From: Geomonas propionica
GTDB lineage: Bacteria; Desulfobacterota; Desulfuromonadia; Geobacterales; Geobacteraceae
NCBI RefSeq assembly: GCF_016458235.1
Contig: NZ_JAEMHK010000012.1
Coordinates: forward strand, 1-64,000
DNA: 64,000 nucleotides
Direction of reading: 5' to 3'
Both the position numbers and the translations under genes were made by a program. The notes below the pieces were generated by a model that was not told the origin of the DNA, searched no databases, and worked only from the letters and a program-made list of their open reading frames with translations. Within the stretch, counting starts at the first letter, position 1, and each line of letters begins with the position of its first letter. Below are positions 25,766-33,140 of this stretch, one piece after another.

Positions 25766-27022
25766 ATGTCTATTCCACCAGCTATAAAGGCCAGCTTTAT
25801 GACTACAATGTCTCCTGAAGACAGACTTATTGAGGATATTGCAACCGGGAAGCGGAAGGACTTAGACGGTATCATGTCACCTTTAACTCAGCGTCTACTT
25901 TTAAAGCTGGGAGCTACTGGCGTAGATATGACTGAATACTGGATAAGGACGCCACAACACTGGACATGCCCTGCCTGTGACCGTAATAAGGAGCAACTGG
26001 TCCGAAAGAACTCACATAACCAACTCATGTGCAAACTGGTTAGCCATCACGATCATATGCAGGACTTGCTACTAGAGCGGTTCAGGTCAACATCAGCGTC
26101 ATTATCAAAAGTCGTAGCTGACGAGGTGGCTGAACGTTTTGCAAGACGTGCCGTCTCGATGGTAGCCTCTTATGACAACACTTTGATATGCCAAGATTGC
26201 AATGCAGCGGATGCCAGTGCAAAGAAAGCCGCTGGCACTCATCCTAAGTTTTCATACTCTCCATCAGAGATAAAGCGTATCGTTGTATCTAAGAGCAACA
26301 GCCCACATGACATAAACGCCTCTATTGCATGTGAGATATGGGAGGGGAATAAAGACACTTTCTCGTTACGACTTAAAATTGTTGATAGAATTGCCGAGAT
26401 TGCTGCGACTAATTCTCACTGGTACCAAGAGGTGTACTTTCATTATCACCCTGACACCATATACAAGAAAAGCCTATCTACCCTACAGACGTATTACAAC
26501 ATTTCCACCCTCCCCTATCACAGACTTGGCGGCGGCGGTAAGCCTGCTGAAGACTTTTCTAGTTGGAGGACAAAGACATTTGTCGGGGCAAAAGAGACCC
26601 CTACTGCTGGAGATTGTAGCCATGTCGCGAAGGTCACATCATCCCGTGACTGGAAGCTGGTTGATGATGATTGGATATGCCCGGTATGCAAAAGGTCTAA
26701 GGTCGAAACTGTTCGCAAGAACAATAAAAATGAATGGAGCTTTACCGTTGCAGCTAAATCATACAGAAGCGTAACCGCACTAAACAAGACAGAGAAGTTT
26801 AATATTTGCAACGATTGCGGCATGGTTGCTAATTTCATTGGGAAGGAGGCTATTAAAAGCCTTGGCTTTCAAGGTGATAGATATTCCATGTGGGTTGAAC
26901 TTTCTGACATCTCATCTGTAATTAGACCGCGCCCTCACAGCCGCCACGAAATATTGCAAGACAAGGCCGTTAGTATTGTTGCTAGGGTTACTGAAACCGT
27001 TGGCAATGAGATGTGTGAATAG
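25766..27022 (+). CDS. Island protein with two zinc-cysteine, HNH-like modules
   Basis: 418 aa, no signal peptide or membrane segment. Module 1 has CPAC (near residue 70), a basic RKN, an HHDH cluster, then CQDCN and a FSYSPSEIKRIV segment. The CxxC...HxxH...CxxCN plus F-S-P-x-E-I layout resembles HNH endonucleases of the zinc-ribbon kind. Module 2 repeats CPVC with R-S-K, RKN and CNDC but lacks the HHDH cluster, suggesting a degenerate copy. I do not recognise a named family. Nuclease function, perhaps in host defence or element maintenance, is inference. The first ATG is 25766; ATG 25799 has a better AAAGG upstream and may be the true start. Base composition is AT-rich relative to the flanking chromosome. 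Confidence 0.6.
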   Translation: MSIPPAIKASFMTTMSPEDRLIEDIATGKRKDLDGIMSPLTQRLLLKLGATGVDMTEYWIRTPQHWTCPACDRNKEQLVRKNSHNQLMCKLVSHHDHMQDLLLERFRSTSASLSKVVADEVAERFARRAVSMVASYDNTLICQDCNAADASAKKAAGTHPKFSYSPSEIKRIVVSKSNSPHDINASIACEIWEGNKDTFSLRLKIVDRIAEIAATNSHWYQEVYFHYHPDTIYKKSLSTLQTYYNISTLPYHRLGGGGKPAEDFSSWRTKTFVGAKETPTAGDCSHVAKVTSSRDWKLVDDDWICPVCKRSKVETVRKNNKNEWSFTVAAKSYRSVTALNKTEKFNICNDCGMVANFIGKEAIKSLGFQGDRYSMWVELSDISSVIRPRPHSRHEILQDKAVSIVARVTETVGNEMCE

Positions 27023-27271
27023 CCCCCCCCCTGCCCCGAGAAAGTACAAGCTGGGGAATACAAGGTGAAGACAGACAAAAGAGCCCCGCCTGCAATCCCA
27101 GCGTAACAAGGGCGGGTCATTGACCGTAACCTCAAGTACCTGAACTGAACAGACGGGGCTAAAGCGCCATGTAGGCGCACAGTGCCCGATACGGGGCACG
27201 AAGCAGAAGAGCGGCCACGTTGGCCGTTGAACCTCTGCTGCAACAAACGGGCTTTGCTCCCCGCTGAACTT
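27023..27271. other. Island spacer with hairpins, no gene called
   Basis: 249 bp between the converging 418-aa gene and the AlpA-like gene. A stem is visible near 27204-27240 (GCAGA...TCTGC with GGCCA/TGGCC inside). An open frame on the minus strand across it has no plausible ribosome site. Confidence 0.4.
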
Positions 27272-27469
27272 CTAGGCCGCTAGCAACTGCGGCACTGCTT
27301 CACGCTCCTGTATCCACCCTTCCACTTCTGAACGCACCCAGCCCACCCGGTAATCCGTGAGCTTCCTGCGTGCAGGGAACTTACCCGCCCGCTCAAGCCG
27401 CCAGATCGTCGAGTATCCAAGCCCCACCATTGCCACCACTTCCGCCCTCTTCATAAACACCTGCGCCAT
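27272..27469 (-). CDS. AlpA-family DNA-binding regulator / excisionase-like
   Basis: 65 aa, the usual length of AlpA proteins. The helix-turn-helix segment VAMVGLGYSTIWRLERAGKFP is followed by WVRSEVEGWI, the classic MerR-like AlpA layout. GAGGTG lies six bases before the ATG. In P4-type elements AlpA proteins activate integrase or act as excisionases. Here it lies between cargo genes and is divergent from the 27644 gene. Confidence 0.8.
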   Translation of the reverse strand: MAQVFMKRAEVVAMVGLGYSTIWRLERAGKFPARRKLTDYRVGWVRSEVEGWIQEREAVPQLLAA

Positions 27470-27579
27470 TCTCTACACCTCACAATATTTGTTAGCCGGG
27501 TAGCCCGGTACGTTCAGCTATCTATACTACGTGTTAATTGTTCCAGAGCGCACCGGGAAGTTCCTTGCCAAGACAAAGG

Positions 27580-27608
27580 TTGACGGATTCACACAGCAAG
27601 CTTATAGT
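27580..27608 (+). promoter_or_regulatory. Sigma-70-type promoter before the 135-aa gene
   Basis: TTGACG (27580-27585), a 17-nt spacer and TATAGT (27603-27608), ending 35 nt before the start codon of the 27644 gene. Confidence 0.55.
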
Positions 27609-27643
27609 CACTCTGTTTAATACAGATTAATGGAGGTAGGCAA

Positions 27644-28051
27644 ATGGAAGGTCTTACTGTCTTGCTGTACGTGCTAGTGTTCCCTCTCACCCTGTTTAAG
27701 AACACTATGGCTGTGCGTTGCTTTATTGGGACAAGGCCAAGCTGGTATTATGGTAGCAACCAAGCCGTGTATGAACTTATGGTGTACGGACTATCCTTAG
27801 CTAGCTTAGGTCTTATCTGGTACACCTTTGCTGCTGTCAATGCGATTGTCTGCGGGCTAGGCTTGTTTACCTTCAGCAGACTGACATTCAAGTCTTCATA
27901 CAAGAAAGCGCTTCTTAGCACCTCTTCCAGATACTACAACATGATGGTGTCAGATGAGGGATACATGGGGAAAAGTCGAGAGGAAGTCCAACGGGAAGCA
28001 ATCAAGCTCGCGGCTGATTCAATACGCCGTAGCGTCATGGGCCAACCCTGA
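27644..28051 (+). CDS. Small island membrane protein, function unknown
   Basis: 135 aa. Hydrophobic segments lie at about residues 5-20 and 45-80 (LMVYGLSLASLGLIWYTFAA and a following stretch), then a soluble charged tail. A strong GGAGG lies seven bases before the ATG and a sigma-70-type promoter lies at 27580-27608. No family recognised. Confidence 0.6.
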   Translation: MEGLTVLLYVLVFPLTLFKNTMAVRCFIGTRPSWYYGSNQAVYELMVYGLSLASLGLIWYTFAAVNAIVCGLGLFTFSRLTFKSSYKKALLSTSSRYYNMMVSDEGYMGKSREEVQREAIKLAADSIRRSVMGQP

Positions 28052-28349
28052 TACGCGGACGCACGAGATTGCCCTGTACTGGCCAAAGACGGGGCGACGC
28101 ATACACAGGGCAGGACTCAACGAGGCTCAGGCCGCTAAATAGCCATCCCCTAAAACGGAAGTCGCACATGTGAGACAAGCGCGAGCATGGAGTGCTCTTA
28201 ACGCTCTTATCTCTCTATACTACTTGTTCTCCTAGCTCGCTCTATCAAGAAGAGCGTGTTTATTCGGTGAGGAAAGGAGAACCAAAAGAAAACCCCAGCC
28301 GGGGAGGGCTAGGGCGCTCTGTTGCGGTTATTCAGTTTCTTCTACACCT
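28052..28349. other. Island spacer with second copy of the direct repeat
   Basis: 298 bp. It includes the 28204-28265 repeat. Open frames are short and without ribosome sites, and nothing else is supported. Confidence 0.4.
28204..28265 (+). repeat. Island direct repeat, copy 2
   Basis: Counterpart of 25436-25490. CTCTT near 28205 and AGAGCG near 28251 can also pair as an inverted repeat around the CTAGCTCGCT core. Confidence 0.5.
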
Positions 28350-28589
28350 CTACATCGTTAAGGCTCCCTGTGTAGCTTCCGAGTCACACCAGCCACAAGG
28401 GCTGCAAGGATTGCACTCAGTGCAAGTAGCACAGCCACGGCAAGCGGGGCAAGTGTGTACCCTGGTCGCCCGGTGCGCCCTTATCAATGCACGCCGTGCC
28501 CCTTTCTCCGACTTGTACACCTTCTCTTTCTTCGTGCCGTCAACCTGCGGAATTGAAGCAACGTAGCGCGTAACAGTCCTAATTTCCAT
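28350..28589 (-). CDS. Small cysteine-rich island protein
   Basis: 79 aa. A basic N-terminal half (VYKSEKGARRALIRAHRATR) is followed by eight cysteines in about 25 residues in CxxC spacing (CPACRGCATCTEC, then CSPCGWC), so metal binding, probably zinc, is likely. GGGAG lies six bases before the ATG. It is the last of three minus-strand ORFs that follow the integrase promoter. Family unknown. Confidence 0.55.
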   Translation of the reverse strand: MEIRTVTRYVASIPQVDGTKKEKVYKSEKGARRALIRAHRATRVHTCPACRGCATCTECNPCSPCGWCDSEATQGALTM

Positions 28590-28619
28590 TTCATTCTCCC
28601 TGTGATTGAATTGCAGTAG

Positions 28620-28733
28620 TTAGGGGTGAGCGGTTCCAGTGCAGGCAGGGCGCACTACTTGCCAAAGCTGCGCTATCATTTCCGGGTCAAATCCGTACAT
28701 CCTTTGAAGTTGCCTGAGTGCCGCGAAATCCAT
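28620..28733 (-). CDS. 37-aa ORF coupled to the integrase
   Basis: The ATG lies one base after the integrase stop codon, and its Shine-Dalgarno (GAAGGAG) lies in the last integrase codons, so translation would be coupled. The peptide is MDFAALRQLQRMYGFDPE..., ending TGTAHP. The N-terminal half could form a helix. No family is recognised. It could be a small regulator of excision, which is inference from position. Confidence 0.45.
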   Translation of the reverse strand: MDFAALRQLQRMYGFDPEMIAQLWQVVRPACTGTAHP

Positions 28734-28734
28734 G

Positions 28735-30054
28735 TTATGCTCTCCTTCGTTGAATTGAAATCAGCTTACCTTTTTTCACCTCACCCGTCAGAATCCTGTG
28801 AAGTTTGTTCTCTATAGCCTCCATAGCCTCTTGTTTAAAATCGTCATAATCATGCCTATTGTAAACTTCATCCAGTTTCCCAAGCGTATGATTTGCAACC
28901 TTCTCTCTGACTTCATACTGTATACCTTCGCTGCCCATCAATGTGAGTGCAGTTCGTCTAAGATCATGAGGTGTAAACATTTCAAAGCCTATTCTATTTA
29001 CACCCTCAACTGATTGCTTAGTCCTGTACGGCCCCCTCTTGTAGGCTTCACCTTTTCTACGCTTAACCTTATCAGTCACAACAGACTGCCCTTTTATGTT
29101 CCTACGGATAGCATATGAAAGAGCGCCAACGGTGACACAGCCATCACCACCCCTCCATGCTGGAAATACATACTCTCTGCCCTCAAGGCTCCCGATAAGG
29201 GACAGCGCTGTATCAGTGAGGTAGACCCTATGAGACTTCCCGTTCTTCGTTCTTTCCTTGGGAAGAGTCCACCATCTACCCTCAATCTCTTTAGCATGTA
29301 TTCCGATTACCTCCCCAGGGCGCTGCGCCGTTAGCAGAATCAGCTTGAGGGCAGTCTTGATCTCTGCACTCATCATGAGGCCGTCACCGTCCAGAGCTTC
29401 CCAAAGTTGTTTAACCTCGTCCGCTTTCAGCGTCCTCTCTCTTGACTCTTCTTTGACCGCACGCTTGATGTTGACATAAGGAGTAACCTTAATTGCATCC
29501 TTATCAACAGCATAAGCAAACATCCCACTTACATAGGACATACAGCGGTTAGCCATGACGGGAGCCCCACGACCCGCTATTTCATCCCTTAGCAGCTTGA
29601 TGTCGCGGGTGGTGATGTCGGTGATCTTCCTCTTCCCCCACCGAGGCAGCACCTCAACCTTGAGGGCGCGCTCTACTTCCTTCCCACGCCGCAACCTCTT
29701 GGCGTGCCCCTCGATGTACTCATCAATGAAGTCAGCTACAGTAGGCGTATGTCTGCGTTCAAGCGCTGCCTGAGTTTTCTCTCCTAGTGGGTCTATGCCC
29801 TTCGCCACTTTCACCCTCGCTGCTGTGCAAAGCTCTCTAGCCTGAGCAACGGACACCTCGGGATAATTACCATCACCAAGCGGCAAGTACCGTTTGCGCC
29901 CGTCAAAGGTGTAGATGTAGTACCACGCTTTGACACCGGACGGCAGCACACGCAGGCTGAACCCTTGCCCCTCCCTCCTCCAATACTCTTTGGCTTCAGG
30001 CTTGTAGTTCTTCACCTCTTTATCCGTAAACTGTCCCGGCTTGCGCTTTTCCAT
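28735..30054 (-). CDS. Tyrosine recombinase / integrase (P4-type)
   Basis: 439 aa. It has an N-terminal arm-binding DUF4102-like domain (residues 1-95, GFSLRVLPSG, LPLGDGNYPEVSVAQAR), a core-binding SAM-like domain (105-200) and a catalytic domain with R245 (TAQRPGEV), H363 and R366 (HDLRR), H389 and Y398. The full catalytic set is present. GGAGGGG lies just before the ATG at 30054. It sits beside the right attachment site, transcribed inward. It catalyses integration into and excision from tRNA-Thr. Confidence 0.93.
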   Translation of the reverse strand: MEKRKPGQFTDKEVKNYKPEAKEYWRREGQGFSLRVLPSGVKAWYYIYTFDGRKRYLPLGDGNYPEVSVAQARELCTAARVKVAKGIDPLGEKTQAALERRHTPTVADFIDEYIEGHAKRLRRGKEVERALKVEVLPRWGKRKITDITTRDIKLLRDEIAGRGAPVMANRCMSYVSGMFAYAVDKDAIKVTPYVNIKRAVKEESRERTLKADEVKQLWEALDGDGLMMSAEIKTALKLILLTAQRPGEVIGIHAKEIEGRWWTLPKERTKNGKSHRVYLTDTALSLIGSLEGREYVFPAWRGGDGCVTVGALSYAIRRNIKGQSVVTDKVKRRKGEAYKRGPYRTKQSVEGVNRIGFEMFTPHDLRRTALTLMGSEGIQYEVREKVANHTLGKLDEVYNRHDYDDFKQEAMEAIENKLHRILTGEVKKGKLISIQRRRA

Positions 30055-30072
30055 TGCCCCCTCCCTTTCAAA

Positions 30073-30106
30073 GGATACATTTGCTCATGTATCCGCTAAT
30101 GTATCC
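30073..30106. promoter_or_regulatory. Right-arm integrase sites (three copies)
   Basis: GGATACAT at 30073-30080, ATGTATCC at 30087-30094 and ATGTATCC at 30099-30106 just upstream of the integrase start. A fifth related copy, GGATACAC, is at 30200-30207. The cluster would allow integrase autoregulation and intasome assembly. Confidence 0.55.
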
Positions 30107-30246
30107 ACAAATCACTGGGCTACAGTGGTGAAATGCGGTACAACTGAGTACAAGCTATAGAGCTAATCCACTGGAATGTCAAGGTAATAATCAAAGGAAG
30201 GATACACTGCGGGAAAGGGTGAAACAACTGCGAAAGAAGATATCTA

Positions 30247-30295
30247 CTGATTCGTAATCAGCAAGTCGGCGGTTCGAGTCCGCTCTTCGGCTCCA
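30247..30295 (+). repeat. attR: duplicated 3' half of tRNA-Thr (49 bp)
   Basis: One mismatch from 24787-24835. It lacks the 5' half of a tRNA, so it is a boundary scar and not a gene. Confidence 0.9.
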
Positions 30296-30297
30296 GT

Positions 30298-30332
30298 ATA
30301 AAGGGTCGCAGACCATGTCTGCGACCCTTTAT
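30298..30332 (+). terminator. Native terminator of the tRNA-Thr transcript, displaced by the island
   Basis: A 15-bp stem (30298-30312 with 30318-30332) and a CCATG loop. It starts 3 bp after the CCA of the attR copy, so it must have followed the tRNA before integration. Confidence 0.75.
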
Positions 30333-30385
30333 CATTGCTGGTGCGGTAACCGCCTTCCGTGCCTTCCGTGCCTGCACCTAATTGA

Positions 30386-30569
30386 AAAGGCCCGCCATGA
30401 TGGCGGGCCTTCTTTGTTGCGTCTGCTTGGGTACCCTTTTCAAGGGTGGTTGCCAGTGCCCGTAAGCACCGGGAGGTTACAGCTTCAGGTTGTGAGATTC
30501 CGAATCGGTGGAGTTTCTTTGATGCTGAGTACCTCCTTTTTCCGAGATCCCTCTTAGCTAGCTAGCTGA
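30386..30569 (-). ncRNA. Short transcription unit B: SD-bearing RNA or AUC-start micro-ORF
   Basis: On the minus strand: a -10-like box (30574-30579), (AGCT)3 at 30556-30567, AAAAAGGAGG (AGGAGG at 30532-30537), an eight-base spacer, then ATC at 30521-30523, a 12-codon frame to TGA, and a terminator stem 30387-30396/30402-30411 followed on the minus strand by TTTTCAATT. It is homologous to unit A at 31381-31569 in the same order. There is no ATG, GTG or TTG at the start position. Confidence 0.5.
30387..30411. terminator. Intrinsic terminator of unit B
   Basis: AAGGCCCGCC pairs with GGCGGGCCTT around ATGAT. T-rich on both sides, so it can work in both directions. Confidence 0.65.
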
Positions 30570-30710
30570 GTCAAACATATCATTGCCGGGCGAAAAGAAA
30601 CAGTCTGTCCAAATAATTTTTTTCCGGATATACTGCTTGAGTTGCCCGCGCCATGAGTTTGAATCCGCTAACCTTGTCATCATCCGCCACCGTCCTGAGT
30701 ATCCCCTCAC

Positions 30711-31244
30711 TTACTGGTACAGAGCCGTCATCTGCCTGCCCGCGTTCAAAGCCCCGGGAGCCGAACTCGTCACCTGTACGCCTCCATTAGCACGTGTGGC
30801 CTCGAACCGGGTCAGCTCACTCCCTTCCCGCAGTGCCGCGACCGAGTTGCCGCTCTTTACGTTCCAGTCGATGGTGAGGGTATCCAGATAGGTATCACCA
30901 TGGTAGCGGTTGAAGGTGTAGCGCAACGTGTCGCCGCTTTTTTTGGCGTGCACCTTGAAGGTGTCACCGTTTTCGCTGAACTGGAAATCCTTCTCGCCCT
31001 GGGCCACCGGGTTATGACCGCTCCAGAACTCGATGGTGTTGAACAGCAGGAAGTCGACCAGCGCCGACACCTGGTAAACCGGGACGATGATGAAGACCCA
31101 GGTCACCAGGCTGCGCAGGAACCTGTCTCCGACTTGGCCGTTCACCTGATACACCTTTTTCGTCAGCGCCATTTTGCCGTAGCAGCCTTGCAGGGAAACC
31201 ATGGCGATCACCATGGCAACTAGTGCCGCAGTTATCCTTTTCAT
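30711..31244 (-). CDS. DUF3332-type lipoprotein
   Basis: 177 aa. A lipoprotein signal peptide ends in LQGC with C21 as the lipidated residue. The body has the GKMALTKKVYQVNGQVGDRF block, a hydrophobic VTWVFIIVPVYQVSALVDFLLFNTIEFW segment and a soluble C-terminal beta domain. From family knowledge this is the DUF3332 pattern, function unknown. AGGAGG lies eight bases before the ATG. It is flanked on both sides by the two short homologous transcription units. Confidence 0.8.
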   Translation of the reverse strand: MKRITAALVAMVIAMVSLQGCYGKMALTKKVYQVNGQVGDRFLRSLVTWVFIIVPVYQVSALVDFLLFNTIEFWSGHNPVAQGEKDFQFSENGDTFKVHAKKSGDTLRYTFNRYHGDTYLDTLTIDWNVKSGNSVAALREGSELTRFEATRANGGVQVTSSAPGALNAGRQMTALYQ

Positions 31245-31380
31245 ACGTATATCCTCCTGGACCTTTGAATGAAGATGGGGAAAGATGCTATCCCGATTAT
31301 CCTAATATAACAGAAGACGATCCTTTTCTGCTAATCTACTTGAGCTGTGCCTGCAATACGATCCCCTATCTCAGTGACAA
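31245..31380. other. Upstream region of the DUF3332 lipoprotein gene
   Basis: 136 bp between the lipoprotein start and the terminator of unit A. It should hold the lipoprotein promoter, but no clear -35/-10 pair was resolved. Confidence 0.4.
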
Positions 31381-31569
31381 TAAAAGAGGCCCGCACATGA
31401 TGCGCAGGGCCTCTTCATTTACTCGATCCCCTCTTTACTGGGGTCATACCGGCGCTTTGGGCGTCGGTGCTGGTACAGCTGTCTGGTAATTAGAATCCTC
31501 TTCAGTGGAAGTTACCTCGATGCTGCTACCTCCTTTTTCCGAGACATTCTGTTACAGCTAGCTAGCTGA
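31381..31569 (-). ncRNA. Short transcription unit A: SD-bearing RNA or AUC-start micro-ORF
   Basis: On the minus strand: -10-like TATATT (31574-31579), CAGCTAGCTAGCTG at 31555-31568, AAAAAGGAGG (AGGAGG at 31529-31534), a seven-base spacer, ATC at 31519-31521 opening a 25-codon frame that ends PAPTPKAPV-stop, then a terminator. Unit B at 30386-30569 has the same layout. It is either a regulatory RNA exposing an anti-anti-SD or a peptide gene initiated at AUC. Confidence 0.5.
31384..31415. terminator. Intrinsic terminator of unit A
   Basis: AAGAGGCCC (31384-31392) pairs with GGGCCTCTT (31407-31415), with inner GCA/TGC pairs. The minus strand continues TTATTGTC. Confidence 0.65.
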
Positions 31570-31786
31570 TAGTAATATATCACCTGCCTGATTTTTTTAC
31601 AGAGAGCCGCAACATTTTTTATCACTCATCGCCGCAGCGATAACAGCACCTATGCGCCGCCAGACTGGACTTCGAAAGGCCGGATGCTAAAATCCGTGGG
31701 TGCCTTAATCCAGATTAATCATTCAACAGCGACGGGCGCTGGATGGCCAAAGCGCCCTCTGCCGTACCTGCCGCTGGGGGAGACCC
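31570..31786. other. Promoter region of unit A and upstream of the M23 peptidase
   Basis: 217 bp with the -10-like box of unit A. No gene seen. The peptidase promoter was not resolved. Confidence 0.4.
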
Positions 31787-33109
31787 ATGAAAACGACAGC
31801 TGTGGCGGTTATCCTGATCATCCTGCTTCTTCTCGGCTTCGGGGCGTACTACTTTGTCGACACCGCGGGCCCCGCCCTCGCGCTCTCCCGGCAGAGCGGC
31901 CCCATCTCCTCCAGGGTCGACGTGACACTCAGGCTGCGCGACCGGTCGGGACTGAGGTCCTTGAGCGTCAACCTGGTACAGGGGCAGAAGAGCTTTCCCG
32001 TCCTCGCCAAGGAGTATCCCACCGGCACCAAGGAAGCGGCGGAAACCTTCCGGCTCCCCGCCCAGCCCGGACTCAAGGAAGGGCCGGTCAGGCTGGAGGT
32101 CAGGGCGGCGGATAGCTCCTTCTTCGGCTTCGGCTCGGGCAACCGGACCGAGCAGGCCTTCAATTTCGAGTACCAGAACAAGCCTCCGGCGGTCGCCATC
32201 CTCAGCTCCGCACACAACATCTCCCGGGGCGGCGTGGGACTGGTGGTGTACTCGGTGAACCGGGAGTTGGTGAAAACCGGCGTCGTTTTCGCCGACCGCT
32301 TCTACCCCGCCTACCTACAGCCCGGCGGCTTCTACGCCTGCCTCTTCCCCTTCCCGAGCGATCTGCCGCAGGAGCGCTTCATCCCCAAGGTGCTCGCCGT
32401 GGACCGAGCCGGCAACGAGCGTGTCACCGGCATTTATTACCACGTGCTGGAGAAGTCCTTCCCGAGGGACCGGATCGAACTTACCGACGCCTTCCTGGAA
32501 AAGGTCTCGGGGGAATTCAAGGACCGCTTCCCGAAGGCGGCGACGCCGTTGGAGATCTTTCTCAAGGTGAACGGCGAAGGGCGCCAGGCTGACCGGAAGA
32601 TCCTGTACCAGGTGGGGCTCAAGACCTCCACCACCCCGTTTTGGGAGGGCGAGTTCCTGCGCCTCCCCAACTCCGCACCCAAGGGAAGCTTCAGCCAGCT
32701 GCGCAGCTACTTCTACCACGGCAAGCAGGTCGACGAGCAGTACCACCTGGGGATCGACCTCGCCTCCCTTGCACATTCCAAGGTACCGGCGGCCAACAAC
32801 GGCCGTGTGGTCTGGGCCGACGACCTCGGCATCTACGGCCAGTGCGTCATCATCGACCATGGCTTGGGGCTGCAGACCCTGTACGGGCATTTGAGCCGGA
32901 TCGGGGTGAAGGAAGGGGATCAGGTGAAAAAGGGGGATATCATCGGTGACACCGGGGACACGGGCCTTGCCGGCGGCGACCACCTCCACTTCGGCGTGGT
33001 GGTCTCGGGGCAAGAGGTGAACCCGATCGAGTGGTGGGATCCCTCCTGGATCAAAAACAACGTCACCGACAAGCTGGAAGAGGCGAAGCAGTCGGGAAGC
33101 GCTAAGTAG
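31787..33109 (+). CDS. Membrane-anchored M23 (LytM-type) peptidase
   Basis: 440 aa. An N-terminal membrane segment (residues 5-25) is followed by a 280-residue extracytoplasmic beta-rich region and a C-terminal M23 domain with H320-x3-D324 and H399-L-H401 zinc motifs, so it should be catalytically competent against peptidoglycan cross-links. GGGGGAG lies upstream of the ATG. gpmA follows after 31 nt in the same direction. The long N-terminal region is unlike the EnvC/NlpD coiled-coil type, so it is more likely a hydrolase acting on its own. Confidence 0.85.
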   Translation: MKTTAVAVILIILLLLGFGAYYFVDTAGPALALSRQSGPISSRVDVTLRLRDRSGLRSLSVNLVQGQKSFPVLAKEYPTGTKEAAETFRLPAQPGLKEGPVRLEVRAADSSFFGFGSGNRTEQAFNFEYQNKPPAVAILSSAHNISRGGVGLVVYSVNRELVKTGVVFADRFYPAYLQPGGFYACLFPFPSDLPQERFIPKVLAVDRAGNERVTGIYYHVLEKSFPRDRIELTDAFLEKVSGEFKDRFPKAATPLEIFLKVNGEGRQADRKILYQVGLKTSTTPFWEGEFLRLPNSAPKGSFSQLRSYFYHGKQVDEQYHLGIDLASLAHSKVPAANNGRVVWADDLGIYGQCVIIDHGLGLQTLYGHLSRIGVKEGDQVKKGDIIGDTGDTGLAGGDHLHFGVVVSGQEVNPIEWWDPSWIKNNVTDKLEEAKQSGSAK

Positions 33110-33140
33110 CGCTGAGGGAAGGACTTCCGGAGGTGGGCAC

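Larger units (their letters stand above)
24836..30295. mobile_element. 5.5-kb integrative element in tRNA-Thr
   Basis: Bounded by the duplicated tRNA-Thr 3' half. It contains an integrase next to the right boundary, an AlpA-like regulator, arm-type repeats near both ends, and small cargo genes. The coding part is visibly AT-richer than the flanks. The native tRNA terminator now lies beyond the right boundary at 30298-30332. No replication or packaging genes are recognisable, so this is a satellite-like island or the remnant of a larger element. Confidence 0.85.

Noticed and set aside
26325-26774. 149-codon frame inside the nuclease-like gene
   Set aside because: An alternative frame of a gene whose CxxC modules are coherent; no ribosome site.
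26935-27246. 103-codon minus-strand frame after alpA
   Set aside because: Overlaps the end of the 418-aa gene and has no convincing start or family.
30240-30295. Second tRNA gene at the right island boundary
   Set aside because: Only the 3' half is present; it is the att duplication.
30386-31569. Peptide precursors of a radical-SAM (geopeptide-like) system
   Set aside because: No radical-SAM/SPASM maturase is nearby, no conserved core peptide is shared by the two units, and neither has a normal start codon.
31684-32115. Plus-strand frame starting before the M23 peptidase
   Set aside because: Out of frame with the M23 domain, with no ribosome site.
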